NCBI GenBank assembly: GCA_902497095.1
Contig: CABVDD010000014.1
Span: forward strand, 1 to 48,990
Length of the DNA stretch: 48,990 nucleotides
Reading direction: 5' to 3'
From: an uncultured Faecalicoccus sp.
GTDB taxonomy: Bacteria; Bacillota_I; Bacilli_A; Erysipelotrichales; Erysipelotrichaceae
Part shown: one piece after another, positions 22,793 through 30,290 of the stretch
Layout of the letters: each line of letters starts with the position of its first letter
How positions within the stretch are numbered: position 1 is the stretch's first letter
The notes under the pieces: generated by a model
What the model saw: only the letters and a program-made list of their open reading frames with translations
Told to the model about the DNA's origin: nothing
Databases searched by the model: none
Translations under genes and position numbers: made by a program

Positions 22793-23173
22793 TTAGGTTA
22801 AGCGATGTCCTGCGGAATCAAAACTTTTACGCAGTGCACGTTCGGTAATCACTATGCAAGCAATTAGAGGAATCAGTTGTATGCCTATGATGATCATTGA
22901 GACAATACTTATAAAAGTAATATCTTTTTCTATTGTCGGCAACATACATATTACAGTACCCGCCAATACGATCCATCCCAAGCGATAAAAAAGCTTACCA
23001 AAGTAATGATGGGCAAACTGCCATGTTTGTTCATTCTTCATCGACATTTCTGTACGATAACCAAATAAAGGATTGATTTCTTTAGGCGCATGATTGGAAA
23101 AATATTTCCCAAAACCAATCATGAAAATAGGAAGTAATAGATCCATGACCAACATAAAAATCCAATACTGCAT
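22793..23173 (-). CDS. SdpI-family membrane protein
   Basis: A 126-residue protein with three to four membrane helices (residues ~3-22, 58-80, 88-112). The loop I-N-P-L-F-G-Y-R-T-E-M-S-M-K-N-E-Q-T-W and the next A-H-H-Y-F-G-K-L match the SdpI/YfhL C-terminal core (N-x-x-x-G-Y-R-T then K-N-x-x-T-W). Bacillus SdpI gives immunity to the cannibalism toxin SdpC and sequesters its repressor. Here no sdpC, sdpR or ArsR-type repressor gene is adjacent, so it may be a general membrane-stress protein. It is monocistronic and converges on purF. Confidence 0.8.
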   Translation of the reverse strand: MQYWIFMLVMDLLLPIFMIGFGKYFSNHAPKEINPLFGYRTEMSMKNEQTWQFAHHYFGKLFYRLGWIVLAGTVICMLPTIEKDITFISIVSMIIIGIQLIPLIACIVITERALRKSFDSAGHRLT

Positions 23174-23296
23174 ATTAAAATACCTCTATAATTTTATGAT
23201 ATTTATAATAGTTTCAATAAATAATTTAGTAAAGTTAAGATGGCATTAAAATGATTGTAAAATAGAATGAAACAAAAAAGGTTTTCGCTTATAAGA

Positions 23297-23305
23297 TGAT
23301 ATAAT
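23297..23305 (+). promoter_or_regulatory. Extended -10 promoter of the HAD/thioredoxin unit
   Basis: TG-A-TATAAT (23297-23305) lies 42 nt before the HAD start. No clear -35. GGAAAGGA precedes ATG 23348. Confidence 0.55.
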
Positions 23306-23347
23306 AGAACCAGAAATTAAGATGTAAGGTTTGGAAAGGATACAACT

Positions 23348-24229
23348 ATGACAATCAAATGTTTAGCTTTTGATCTGGATGGAACACTGTTAACCGATCA
23401 TAAGGAAATTGATCCACGTACTAAAAAATCAATTCAACAAGCGATGAAACAAGGAATTCATATTGTCATTGCCAGTGGCAGGGATAAAAATGGAACTTCT
23501 TTTGTATATGAGCCATTAGGTTTAGAAAAAGGAAATCATTATTTAGCTTTAGTAAATGGTCAAATCATATATGATTTTGAAAAGAAAGAATATGATTTAG
23601 ATGATGTATTAACACCTGAAGATGGATTAAAGATTCAACAAGTGTGTAAACAATTTGATATTGAAGGAATTTTTTGTTGCGGCTATGATTTTTACAGCTA
23701 TATATCAGAATCAAATCGTCAGAAAAAATTAGAAAGAGAAAAGAAATTTGGTGCTCCTATGGATTATGGTTTGAAAAAGGGAGGGCCGAATCGAAATTTT
23801 ATCGATCTTCCGTATAAAGAAATAGAACTTACCCAAGATATTAATAAAGTAATTATGGTTCATACGGCACAGTTTTTTGAAAAACATTTAGAAGATTTAA
23901 AACAAGCTCTTTCAGATTATGATGTACTTTTAATTGGACCAGATTGGTTAGAAATTATGCCTAAAGGCGTATCAAAAGCCAGTGCATTGAAGAAAATTTG
24001 TAAAAGAGGCGGATTTACCATGGATGAGATCATGGCTTTTGGAGATGCCCAAAACGATATTCAGATGATTGAAAGTGTAGGTATCGGTGTTGCGATGGGA
24101 AATGCGATGGATGAAGTTAAAGCAGTAGCCAACGTTATTTGCGATACAAATTTGAATAATGGTATTGGAAAAACGATCGATGCACTTTTGATGGGCAAAG
24201 AAATAGACTTACGACAGGCAAAGCTGTAA
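23348..24229 (+). CDS. Cof-type HAD-superfamily phosphatase
   Basis: A 293-residue HAD IIB hydrolase. Motif I is F-D9-L-D11-G-T-L-L, motif II is I-A-S-G-R, motif III is the Lys of K-G-V-S-K-A-S-A-L and motif IV is A-F-G-D-A-Q-N-D. The long C2B cap (about residues 85-200) defines the Cof group, whose members dephosphorylate sugar phosphates, FMN or PLP with broad specificity. Its start follows GGAAAGGA. It is 19 nt upstream of a thioredoxin gene, probably in one transcript. The substrate is not predictable. Confidence 0.92.
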   Translation: MTIKCLAFDLDGTLLTDHKEIDPRTKKSIQQAMKQGIHIVIASGRDKNGTSFVYEPLGLEKGNHYLALVNGQIIYDFEKKEYDLDDVLTPEDGLKIQQVCKQFDIEGIFCCGYDFYSYISESNRQKKLEREKKFGAPMDYGLKKGGPNRNFIDLPYKEIELTQDINKVIMVHTAQFFEKHLEDLKQALSDYDVLLIGPDWLEIMPKGVSKASALKKICKRGGFTMDEIMAFGDAQNDIQMIESVGIGVAMGNAMDEVKAVANVICDTNLNNGIGKTIDALLMGKEIDLRQAKL

Positions 24230-24248
24230 GATAAGAATATAGAAAGCG

Positions 24249-24569
24249 ATGGTGAAGGATATGGAAATTATCAATGCACAACAATTTAATGAATACATGA
24301 AGGAAGATGCGGTTTTAGTAGACTTTTTCGCAACTTGGTGTGGACCATGTAAAATGTTAAGTCCAGTTTTGGAAAGTGCTGCCAAAACATTGGAAGGTAA
24401 AGTAAAAATCGTAAAAGTCGATGTGGATCAAAGTCCAGAATTAGCACAAAAATTCGGTGTTATGGCTGTTCCAACTATGATATTGTTTAAAAAAGGACAA
24501 CAGGTTACAGCTTTCTCTGGTTACATGCCAGAAGCACAATTAGTTGCCAGCATCGAAAAAGCATTATAA
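24249..24569 (+). CDS. trxA: Thioredoxin
   Basis: A 106-residue thioredoxin (102 if translation starts at ATG 24261). The active site is W30-C31-G-P-C34, with F-F-A-T in front and the cis-proline segment A-V-P-T-M-I-L-F. The core from M-E-I-I-N-A covers the whole fold, so the first four residues are optional. AAGGA lies only 1 nt before ATG 24261, too close, and only weak AGAAAG precedes ATG 24249, so the start is uncertain. It lies 19 nt after the HAD gene. The reductase gene is not nearby. Confidence 0.93.
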   Translation: MVKDMEIINAQQFNEYMKEDAVLVDFFATWCGPCKMLSPVLESAAKTLEGKVKIVKVDVDQSPELAQKFGVMAVPTMILFKKGQQVTAFSGYMPEAQLVASIEKAL

Positions 24570-24575
24570 TTAAAG

Positions 24576-24604
24576 AAAGCATCGTTTGGATACGGTGCTT
24601 TTTT
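24576..24604 (+). terminator. Intrinsic terminator after trxA
   Basis: A 10-bp stem with one G-T pair (24576-24585 and 24592-24601) is followed by T residues to 24604. Confidence 0.75.
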
Positions 24605-24629
24605 CATTTCAATAAAAAATGCAGACAGC

Positions 24630-26270
24630 TTATTGGCTTGTCTGCATTAAATGTTTAAGTATGACTTTTGGCGTTATGATCACAAATGCGATGGTAATCA
24701 ATAAAATAATGCCCAACATGATAATGGAGTACATTTCCCAATAAGCCATTAAATCAAACATAAAGAATGGAACGATCACAATCGCTAAAATAGCCCAACT
24801 GATCAAGAATTCTAAGACAACATTCATATTGTTTTTGACGGCGCTTGTTTCATCTTCCCAATCGGTTTTAGGATGAATGCCATCCACAAAAATCGCAATG
24901 GCATTTACTAAAACGGTTGTCAAAATACTACCTAAAAGAAAGAATACATCATACCAAATCGGATATGGCAAGATCATGTGTATGCTCAATAACATTAACA
25001 GGCATGTTAAAATAGAAAATAATGTTCCTACCGATCCTTTTAGAAGTACTTGTTTGGTGAAATCAAAAGGTATGTATTTGATAAAATCTAAATTTTTTCC
25101 TTCTCTGGAAAAAGCGGTGGCACTGATTCCGTTTAAAGATCCGGCAAAGAATCCTATAGCAGCTCCGGCAATGATCAAAACCAAAGGAAGGTTTACTAAA
25201 TCTTGAATGACTATCGCCTGTGTTTCAAATGTTTCTTTTACTTCATCCATTCCTGGTGTTGCGATTGCGATGACGATAAACATAATTGGCATAACTAAAG
25301 CGGATAATACGCAGTTTGCCATATACGCCGGTGTTCGTATAAGTCTTAAAAATTCAACTTTCCAATAACTCCAGCTTACCGATCCTTGACTACGATACGA
25401 AATCTTTTTCTTTTTAGTGGCAGCCGATACTTTAGATTCTCTGGCTGCACTTAAATACAGCGTATCAGCACAAAGGATAAAGATAATTCCTAAGATGATC
25501 GTGATCGCAAGTGTAATAATAAAATCAACAAAAGATGCTTCTACAATGGAACGAGCCGCAAAAGGCACATTGAAGAAAATGCGAACGATCTTTAAAAGAT
25601 TTTCCGGATTATTTTGAAGCATCTCCATTAAAAACATCGGATTCTCTACATTAGCACCTAATTGACTGGATCCAACACCAATCAATACCGCAATACCAAT
25701 CGATAAAATACCTGTAATCATGTTGAAGCGATCTTTGTTTTTAAAGAATGGTAACAGTCTAAGCAAAATCATCCAGAAGATGCTGGCGACAAAAGCGGTC
25801 GGTGCACCAATTAAAAAAATCTGAGGAATAAAGAATACGATGGATAAAATGTTTGTATGGCCTGCGCTGATATAAGCAATCAACATTGGAATCATACCTA
25901 ATAAACTTACTAAGAGTAAGGATATGTATACGATCACAAATTTACTGGCAACAATCACTCTTGGTGTAATGGGAAGTACCAGTAAGTGTTCCAAATCATT
26001 GGAAAAGTAAAAGATCGAAGGAAAAATAAATAAGGCTGTCCACAACATTAAGAAGCAGATCATTGCAAAACCCATTTCCATGATCAATAAATCTACGGTA
26101 TGTGCCGCAAATCCTGTTTGAAACATATTAAATAAAAGGGCAAAGGTAGGTAATAAACAAACAACCAATACAGCGGCTACCGCAATCCCTTTTTTACCTT
26201 GTTTGGATTTTAGATCCATTCCATAGTTGGCCTTAAATAAGGCTTTTGTCACAATCAGAAAATCACGCAT
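24630..26270 (-). CDS. ABC-2-type transporter permease
   Basis: A 546-residue membrane protein with about 12 hydrophobic helices. The N-terminus is cytosolic (M-R-D-F-L-I-V-T-K-A-L-F-K-A-N-Y-G), the style of large ABC-2 permeases with fused halves. A polar linker near residues 270-300 (K-K-K-K-I-S-Y-R-S-Q-G) separates two six-helix halves. It overlaps the ATPase gene by 8 nt, so the pair is translationally coupled and likely forms one exporter. The substrate is unknown. It converges with trxA. Confidence 0.85.
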   Translation of the reverse strand: MRDFLIVTKALFKANYGMDLKSKQGKKGIAVAAVLVVCLLPTFALLFNMFQTGFAAHTVDLLIMEMGFAMICFLMLWTALFIFPSIFYFSNDLEHLLVLPITPRVIVASKFVIVYISLLLVSLLGMIPMLIAYISAGHTNILSIVFFIPQIFLIGAPTAFVASIFWMILLRLLPFFKNKDRFNMITGILSIGIAVLIGVGSSQLGANVENPMFLMEMLQNNPENLLKIVRIFFNVPFAARSIVEASFVDFIITLAITIILGIIFILCADTLYLSAARESKVSAATKKKKISYRSQGSVSWSYWKVEFLRLIRTPAYMANCVLSALVMPIMFIVIAIATPGMDEVKETFETQAIVIQDLVNLPLVLIIAGAAIGFFAGSLNGISATAFSREGKNLDFIKYIPFDFTKQVLLKGSVGTLFSILTCLLMLLSIHMILPYPIWYDVFFLLGSILTTVLVNAIAIFVDGIHPKTDWEDETSAVKNNMNVVLEFLISWAILAIVIVPFFMFDLMAYWEMYSIIMLGIILLITIAFVIITPKVILKHLMQTSQ

Positions 26271-26985
26271 TGCGTGTAACCTCCAAGAAAATTTCTTCTA
26301 ACGAATCCTTATCTTTATGCATTTCTTTAAGTTCATCTAAAGTTCCATTGAAACAAATGTTTCCATGATTGATGATGACGATCTTATCACATAATCTTTC
26401 CGCTACTTCCAGGACGTGTGTTGAGAAAAATACAGTGTTGCCATTGTGCGCATGTTCTTTCATCATTTCTTTTAATAAATAAGAAGAAGCGGGATCAAGT
26501 CCTGTCATAGGTTCATCTAAGATCCAAATGTTAGGATTGCATACTAAAGTAGCGATTAGGATGGCCTTTTGACGCATACCATGAGAATAGCTGGACATGC
26601 GATCGCTTAATGCATCTTCCATGCCAAAATCTTTGGCAAACTTTTGGATTCGCTCGTTTCTGGTTTGGGTATCGACATGATAAATATCAGCCATAAATTG
26701 TATGTATTCCATACCGCTCAAACGTAGAAATAAATCTGGTGAATCTGGAACCAATCCAAATTCGCGTTTGGCATTGACAGGATCTTTGACAATATCTTTT
26801 CCATTTAAGGTGATGGTTCCTTCATCTGGTGTCAATACCCCTGTCATCATATGGATCGTGGTGGTTTTACCAGCTCCATTAGGTCCGATAAATCCTACGA
26901 TACAACCGGTGGGAATATCGACTGTCAGATCGTTAACAGCGGTTTTCTTTCCAAATCGTTTTGTCACATGTTTAATTTCAATCAT
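26263..26985 (-). CDS. ABC-2-type transporter ATP-binding protein
   Basis: A 240-residue CcmA/NatA-like ATPase. Walker A is G34-P-N-G-A-G-K-T-T. The signature is Y-S-H-G-M-R-Q-K (His in place of the usual Gly, normal in part of this subfamily), Walker B is I-W-I-L-D-E-P-M-T-G-L-D and the switch is F-S-T-H. The first 18 residues carry the A-loop (K-R-F-G-K-K). AAGGAGATTTAG precedes ATG 26985. It is the first gene of a two-gene operon whose promoter region contains a G8 tract. Confidence 0.93.
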   Translation of the reverse strand: MIEIKHVTKRFGKKTAVNDLTVDIPTGCIVGFIGPNGAGKTTTIHMMTGVLTPDEGTITLNGKDIVKDPVNAKREFGLVPDSPDLFLRLSGMEYIQFMADIYHVDTQTRNERIQKFAKDFGMEDALSDRMSSYSHGMRQKAILIATLVCNPNIWILDEPMTGLDPASSYLLKEMMKEHAHNGNTVFFSTHVLEVAERLCDKIVIINHGNICFNGTLDELKEMHKDKDSLEEIFLEVTRNA

Positions 26986-27006
26986 AATCTAAATCTCCTT
27001 TGCCGC

Positions 27007-27037
27007 ATTATACCACCGGGGGGGGTAGGCAATACAA
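27007..27037 (-). promoter_or_regulatory. ABC exporter promoter with a G8/C8 tract in the spacer
   Basis: On the minus strand TATAAT (27007-27012) is preceded by two possible -35 boxes: TTGCCT (27027-27032, 14-bp spacer) and TTGTAT (27032-27037, 19-bp spacer). Neither spacer is the ideal 17. The eight identical bases 27018-27025 lie in the spacer, so a change in tract length would move the spacing. Confidence 0.5.
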
Positions 27038-27155
27038 ATATTAATTAAGATTATATTAATATTTAATGAATATGTACAGAAAAAAGTCATGAGGTCAGGA
27101 TTTAAGAGTTCTTTTAAAAGAAAATATTGAACCTTTTGTCATGCTTATCAAGTTT

Positions 27156-27172
27156 GGTGTACAATATACACC
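27156..27172 (+). promoter_or_regulatory. Inverted repeat over the -10 of the GNAT gene
   Basis: GGTGTA (27156-27161) and TACACC (27167-27172) flank a 5-nt centre and cover the -10-like TACAAT (27160-27165). GGAGAGAG and ATG 27192 follow. It looks like a repressor site on the promoter of the GNAT-DUF1275 pair. Confidence 0.5.
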
Positions 27173-27191
27173 GGATAAAAGGAGAGAGATT

Positions 27192-27695
27192 ATGTCAAAT
27201 ACACTATTGATTGAACCTTGTATAAATGATGAACAACTTCATCAAACTGCAGATCTGGCAAATGCCATATGGCATGAATATTTCCCATTTTTGTTAAGTG
27301 AAGAACAAATTGATTATATGGTTGAAAAGTTTTGTAGTTATGATGCCATGAAAGATATGGAAAAACATCATAATTATCATTATTTTATGGTAAAACAGGA
27401 CGATGAATTAATTGGATATATCGCATTAGCCCATGAAGGAACACAATTGTTTTTGAGTAAGATCTATTTGAAAAAAGAAGCTAGAGGTAAAGGATTGGCA
27501 TCCCAGATGTTTGCCTATATTAAAGAACATGCCAAGAAATATCAATATAACTCTATCTATCTGACATGTAATAAACATAATACACATTCTTTAGATGTAT
27601 ATAAGAAATGGGGATTTAAAAAAGTGGATGAAGATGTCACAGATATCAGCAACGGTTATGTGATGGACGATTATATCTTGGAGTATACATTCTAA
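27192..27695 (+). CDS. GNAT-family N-acetyltransferase
   Basis: A 167-residue protein. The acetyl-CoA loop is E-A-R-G-K-G-L-A-S-Q-M (near residue 105), beta-4 is L-F-L-S-K-I-Y-L and the C-terminal motif B is N-K-H-N-T-H-S-L-D-V-Y-K-K-W-G-F. ATG 27192 follows AGGAGAGAG; the in-frame start 17 codons upstream overlaps the promoter and is rejected. Its stop TAA directly touches the next ATG. The substrate is unknown. The form is that of Firmicutes proteins acting on small amines or protein N-termini. Confidence 0.87.
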   Translation: MSNTLLIEPCINDEQLHQTADLANAIWHEYFPFLLSEEQIDYMVEKFCSYDAMKDMEKHHNYHYFMVKQDDELIGYIALAHEGTQLFLSKIYLKKEARGKGLASQMFAYIKEHAKKYQYNSIYLTCNKHNTHSLDVYKKWGFKKVDEDVTDISNGYVMDDYILEYTF

Positions 27696-28400
27696 ATGAC
27701 AAAGAAATATTTGGCTTGTGAGCGCAAAGAAGTCTTTATTTTACTGATGTTTTCAGCCGGTATGATGGGTGCTTATACATTTATTTTGCGAGGCGGAGTC
27801 TTCTGTAATGCACAAACAGCTAATTTTGTGATGATGGGAGTATCTCTAGGTACCGGCAAATTTTCGCAGGGATTCTATTACTTGATTCCGATCACGGCCT
27901 ATTTTGCGGGAACGATCATTTCTGAATTGTTGCCGAATCCAGTAAAAAGGATTCATTTGTTTCGCTGGGATACATATCTGGTTGCTTTTGAAATCGTTGT
28001 ATTGTTTATCGTTGGATGGATTCCGTTAAGCGTGAATCATCATGTAGTACAAGTCATGATCAATTTTATTGCCTCTATGCAATATAATACATTTCGACAA
28101 GCGGAAAGTATTCCTATGGCAACTACTTTTTGTACCAATCATTTGCGTCAGACAGGATTGGGATTGATTCATTATATAAAAAAAAGAGATGTAAAAGCAT
28201 TATCTAAAGGAATGGCGCATTTATCGATGCTTTTAAGTTTTTTGTTTGGAGGGATTATCGAAGCAGCTGCTTGTTTATGGCTTCAAGAAAAAGCAATTTG
28301 GATTGCGTTACTTCCACTTTTACTAACATTTATTTTTCTGGCAGTAGCAGATATTAAAGAAGATCATCGTGATTTTCAAAAAATCCCTTCAGGGCATTAA
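27696..28400 (+). CDS. YoaK/DUF1275-family membrane protein
   Basis: A 234-residue protein with six hydrophobic helices (about residues 13-31, 61-79, 93-112, 116-135, 168-190 and 197-217). The segments F-C-N-A-Q-T-A-N-F-V-M-M-G and Q-Y-N-T-F-R-x-x-x-x-x-P-M-A-T-T-F-C-T-N-H-L-R match the DUF1275 core (N-x-Q-T-x-N and T-T-x-x-T-G-N-L-R). The gene follows the GNAT stop without a gap, so they are coupled. The family's function is unsettled. Confidence 0.85.
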   Translation: MTKKYLACERKEVFILLMFSAGMMGAYTFILRGGVFCNAQTANFVMMGVSLGTGKFSQGFYYLIPITAYFAGTIISELLPNPVKRIHLFRWDTYLVAFEIVVLFIVGWIPLSVNHHVVQVMINFIASMQYNTFRQAESIPMATTFCTNHLRQTGLGLIHYIKKRDVKALSKGMAHLSMLLSFLFGGIIEAAACLWLQEKAIWIALLPLLLTFIFLAVADIKEDHRDFQKIPSGH

Positions 28401-28411
28401 TACACTCTTCA

Positions 28412-28440
28412 TTGTAAAACCTATAGAAAAAATCTATAAT
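28412..28440 (+). promoter_or_regulatory. Promoter of the pyrophosphatase gene
   Basis: TTGTAA (28412-28417), a 17-bp spacer and TATAAT (28435-28440) stand 22 nt before ATG 28463. GGAGGG lies in the short leader. Confidence 0.7.
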
Positions 28441-28462
28441 GAAATCACATGGAGGGTAAACG

Positions 28463-30094
28463 ATGCAACAGGAACCACTATATATCACAGGACATATCCA
28501 TCCCGATACCGACAGTGTCGCATCGGCCATTGGGTATGCCTTTTTAAAAAGAGCGATGGGTATTCCGGCAAAAGCTTGCCGATTGGGGAATTTAAATACG
28601 GAAACTCGTTATTTATTAGAACGTTTTCATTTTGAAGAGCCGGAACTATTAGAAGATGCACGAATTCAGTTGCAGGAGATGCAGTTAGATCATCCAGTGA
28701 ATTTAAGCGCGGATACAACTATTTTTGAAACCTTGCAGCTGATGCAAAGTGGGCAGGGCCAAGGTTTTGGTGTTGTGGATCAAGAAGGCGTATTGATTGG
28801 AATTGTCACACGAAGCGATATTTCTTTTGTGGGATTAGGCGATACTGCTCTAGGCATTGATTTGTTAAAGGAGACGCCGGTAGAAAATATTGTCAAAACG
28901 ATAAATGGCAAGTTGATCTATAAAGATGAAAACCGACATATTAATGGAAAAGTATCCATTGTCGCTCTAACTAAAAATCATGTTAAGAATTACGATATCC
29001 AAGATCGAATTGTTATTATTGGTGATGATCCACAGGCACAATTGGATCTAATTCGAAAAGGTGCCGGTATGCTTGTGATGGTTTGGACCAAAGAAATACA
29101 ACCAGAAGTGATTGAAATGGCAAAATGTCATCATTGCCAACTTGTGTTATCTGGACATGGAAGCATGAATACTTCACGTTATTTGTATTTTTCCGTTCCT
29201 ATCGGATTGATCATGACAAAAAAAGTGGTTACTTTTTCAGCTTATGAACTGGCGGAAGATGTTTCTAGAAAAATGTTAAAAACCAGGTATCGCATGTATC
29301 CTGTTGTGAATAAAAAATATCAGCCGATAGGCTATGTCACACGCTATCATATGATGAATTATACAAACAAGAAGATCGTTATGGTCGATCATAATGAATT
29401 TTCACAGTCAGTAAAAGGAATTGAACAAGCCGAGCTTGTGGAAGTATTGGATCATCATAGAATCTGTGATTTTGCGACAAGCAAACCGGTATCTTTTCGA
29501 AATGAAATCGTTGGAAGTACCGCAACTATCGTAGCTAAGATCTTTAAAGAAAATCAGATTCCGATTCCTAAAGATTTAGCAGGACTATTATTAGGAGCCG
29601 TTTTATCCGATACTTTAAAATTTCAATCACCGACAACGACACAAAAAGATATTGAGGTTGCCAATATGCTTGCAGCTTTTGCTTCTTTAGATATTGATGC
29701 ATTCGCAACTGATATGTTTACTGTAAGTTCTGATATTTCCGGAAAAAGTGTGGAACAATTGATCAATACGGATATCAAATATTTTGAAATTCGAAATCAA
29801 AAACTGATGATTTCCCAAGTTATTATTCCTTGTGTCGATTATGTATTTGGTCTCGATGAAGAAATCGAAATTGAACTTTCTAAATTGGTAAAACAAAGAG
29901 GATTGGATCTTTGTGTTGGCGTTTTTACAAGTATATTAGAAAATGGATCTATCTTTTTTGCGGCAGGACCTAAAAAACATTGGGCAGAAGAAGCTTTTCC
30001 CAACCATGAAAAAGCACATACGGTACAAAAAAATATCTTATCTCGAAAAAATCAGATCGTACCAATGTTAACAGATGTGATCACAAAATCTTAA
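28463..30094 (+). CDS. ppaC: Family II (Mn-dependent) inorganic pyrophosphatase with CBS and DRTGG insert
   Basis: A 543-residue DHH-superfamily enzyme that hydrolyses pyrophosphate. The N-terminal metal site is G-H11-I-H-P-D15-T-D17-S. A regulatory insert from about residue 70 to 305 contains two CBS halves (V-V-D-Q-E-G-V-L-I-G-I-V-T-R-S-D and the later Y-P-V-V-N-K-K-Y-Q-P-I-G-Y-V-T-R) around a DRTGG domain. The DHH motif follows as V-L-D-H-H-R, and the DHHA2 tail ends the chain. CBS-PPases of this type are controlled by adenine nucleotides and diadenosine polyphosphates. GGAGGG precedes ATG. It is monocistronic or weakly linked to ktrBA. Confidence 0.94.
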   Translation: MQQEPLYITGHIHPDTDSVASAIGYAFLKRAMGIPAKACRLGNLNTETRYLLERFHFEEPELLEDARIQLQEMQLDHPVNLSADTTIFETLQLMQSGQGQGFGVVDQEGVLIGIVTRSDISFVGLGDTALGIDLLKETPVENIVKTINGKLIYKDENRHINGKVSIVALTKNHVKNYDIQDRIVIIGDDPQAQLDLIRKGAGMLVMVWTKEIQPEVIEMAKCHHCQLVLSGHGSMNTSRYLYFSVPIGLIMTKKVVTFSAYELAEDVSRKMLKTRYRMYPVVNKKYQPIGYVTRYHMMNYTNKKIVMVDHNEFSQSVKGIEQAELVEVLDHHRICDFATSKPVSFRNEIVGSTATIVAKIFKENQIPIPKDLAGLLLGAVLSDTLKFQSPTTTQKDIEVANMLAAFASLDIDAFATDMFTVSSDISGKSVEQLINTDIKYFEIRNQKLMISQVIIPCVDYVFGLDEEIEIELSKLVKQRGLDLCVGVFTSILENGSIFFAAGPKKHWAEEAFPNHEKAHTVQKNILSRKNQIVPMLTDVITKS

Positions 30095-30146
30095 TATAAT
30101 TTTAATATGGTGAATTAGAAAACTTATTAAACATTAATATCTTTTG

Positions 30147-30155
30147 TGCTATTTT
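30147..30155 (+). promoter_or_regulatory. Extended -10 promoter of ktrBA
   Basis: TG-C-TATTTT (30147-30155) with TTAAAC (30127-30132) 17 bp upstream. Transcription from here would give a leader of about 130 nt before ktrB. Confidence 0.45.
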
Positions 30156-30181
30156 TGTTTAGTATTAAATAATATGGAGAT

Positions 30182-30267
30182 TCTAGCGGTTTTTCTTCTG
30201 TTTGTTTATATCCATGCCGTGTTATATACAATTTATGTATATAAGAAGAAACGTGGTTCACGCTAGA
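30182..30267 (+). promoter_or_regulatory. Structured 5' leader of ktrBA (riboswitch candidate)
   Basis: The leader folds by eye into nested stems: P1 is 30182-30188 with 30261-30267 (7 bp), P2 is 30192-30199 with 30244-30251 (8 bp), and an apical hairpin pairs TATATAC with GTATATA (30223-30243). An asymmetric internal loop (GTGGTTCA side, 30253-30260) separates P1 and P2. Potassium-uptake genes are often under c-di-AMP (ydaO) riboswitches, but I do not see the conserved ydaO blocks. There is no T-tract terminator; the AGAAGAG ribosome-binding site lies just past P1. Confidence 0.4.
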
Positions 30268-30290
30268 TATAGAGAATTCGGAGAAGAGAT

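Noticed and set aside
30160..30290. c-di-AMP (ydaO-type) riboswitch before ktrB
   Set aside because: The conserved sequence blocks I associate with that class are not visible; only generic nested stems are, so it is reported as an unassigned structured leader.
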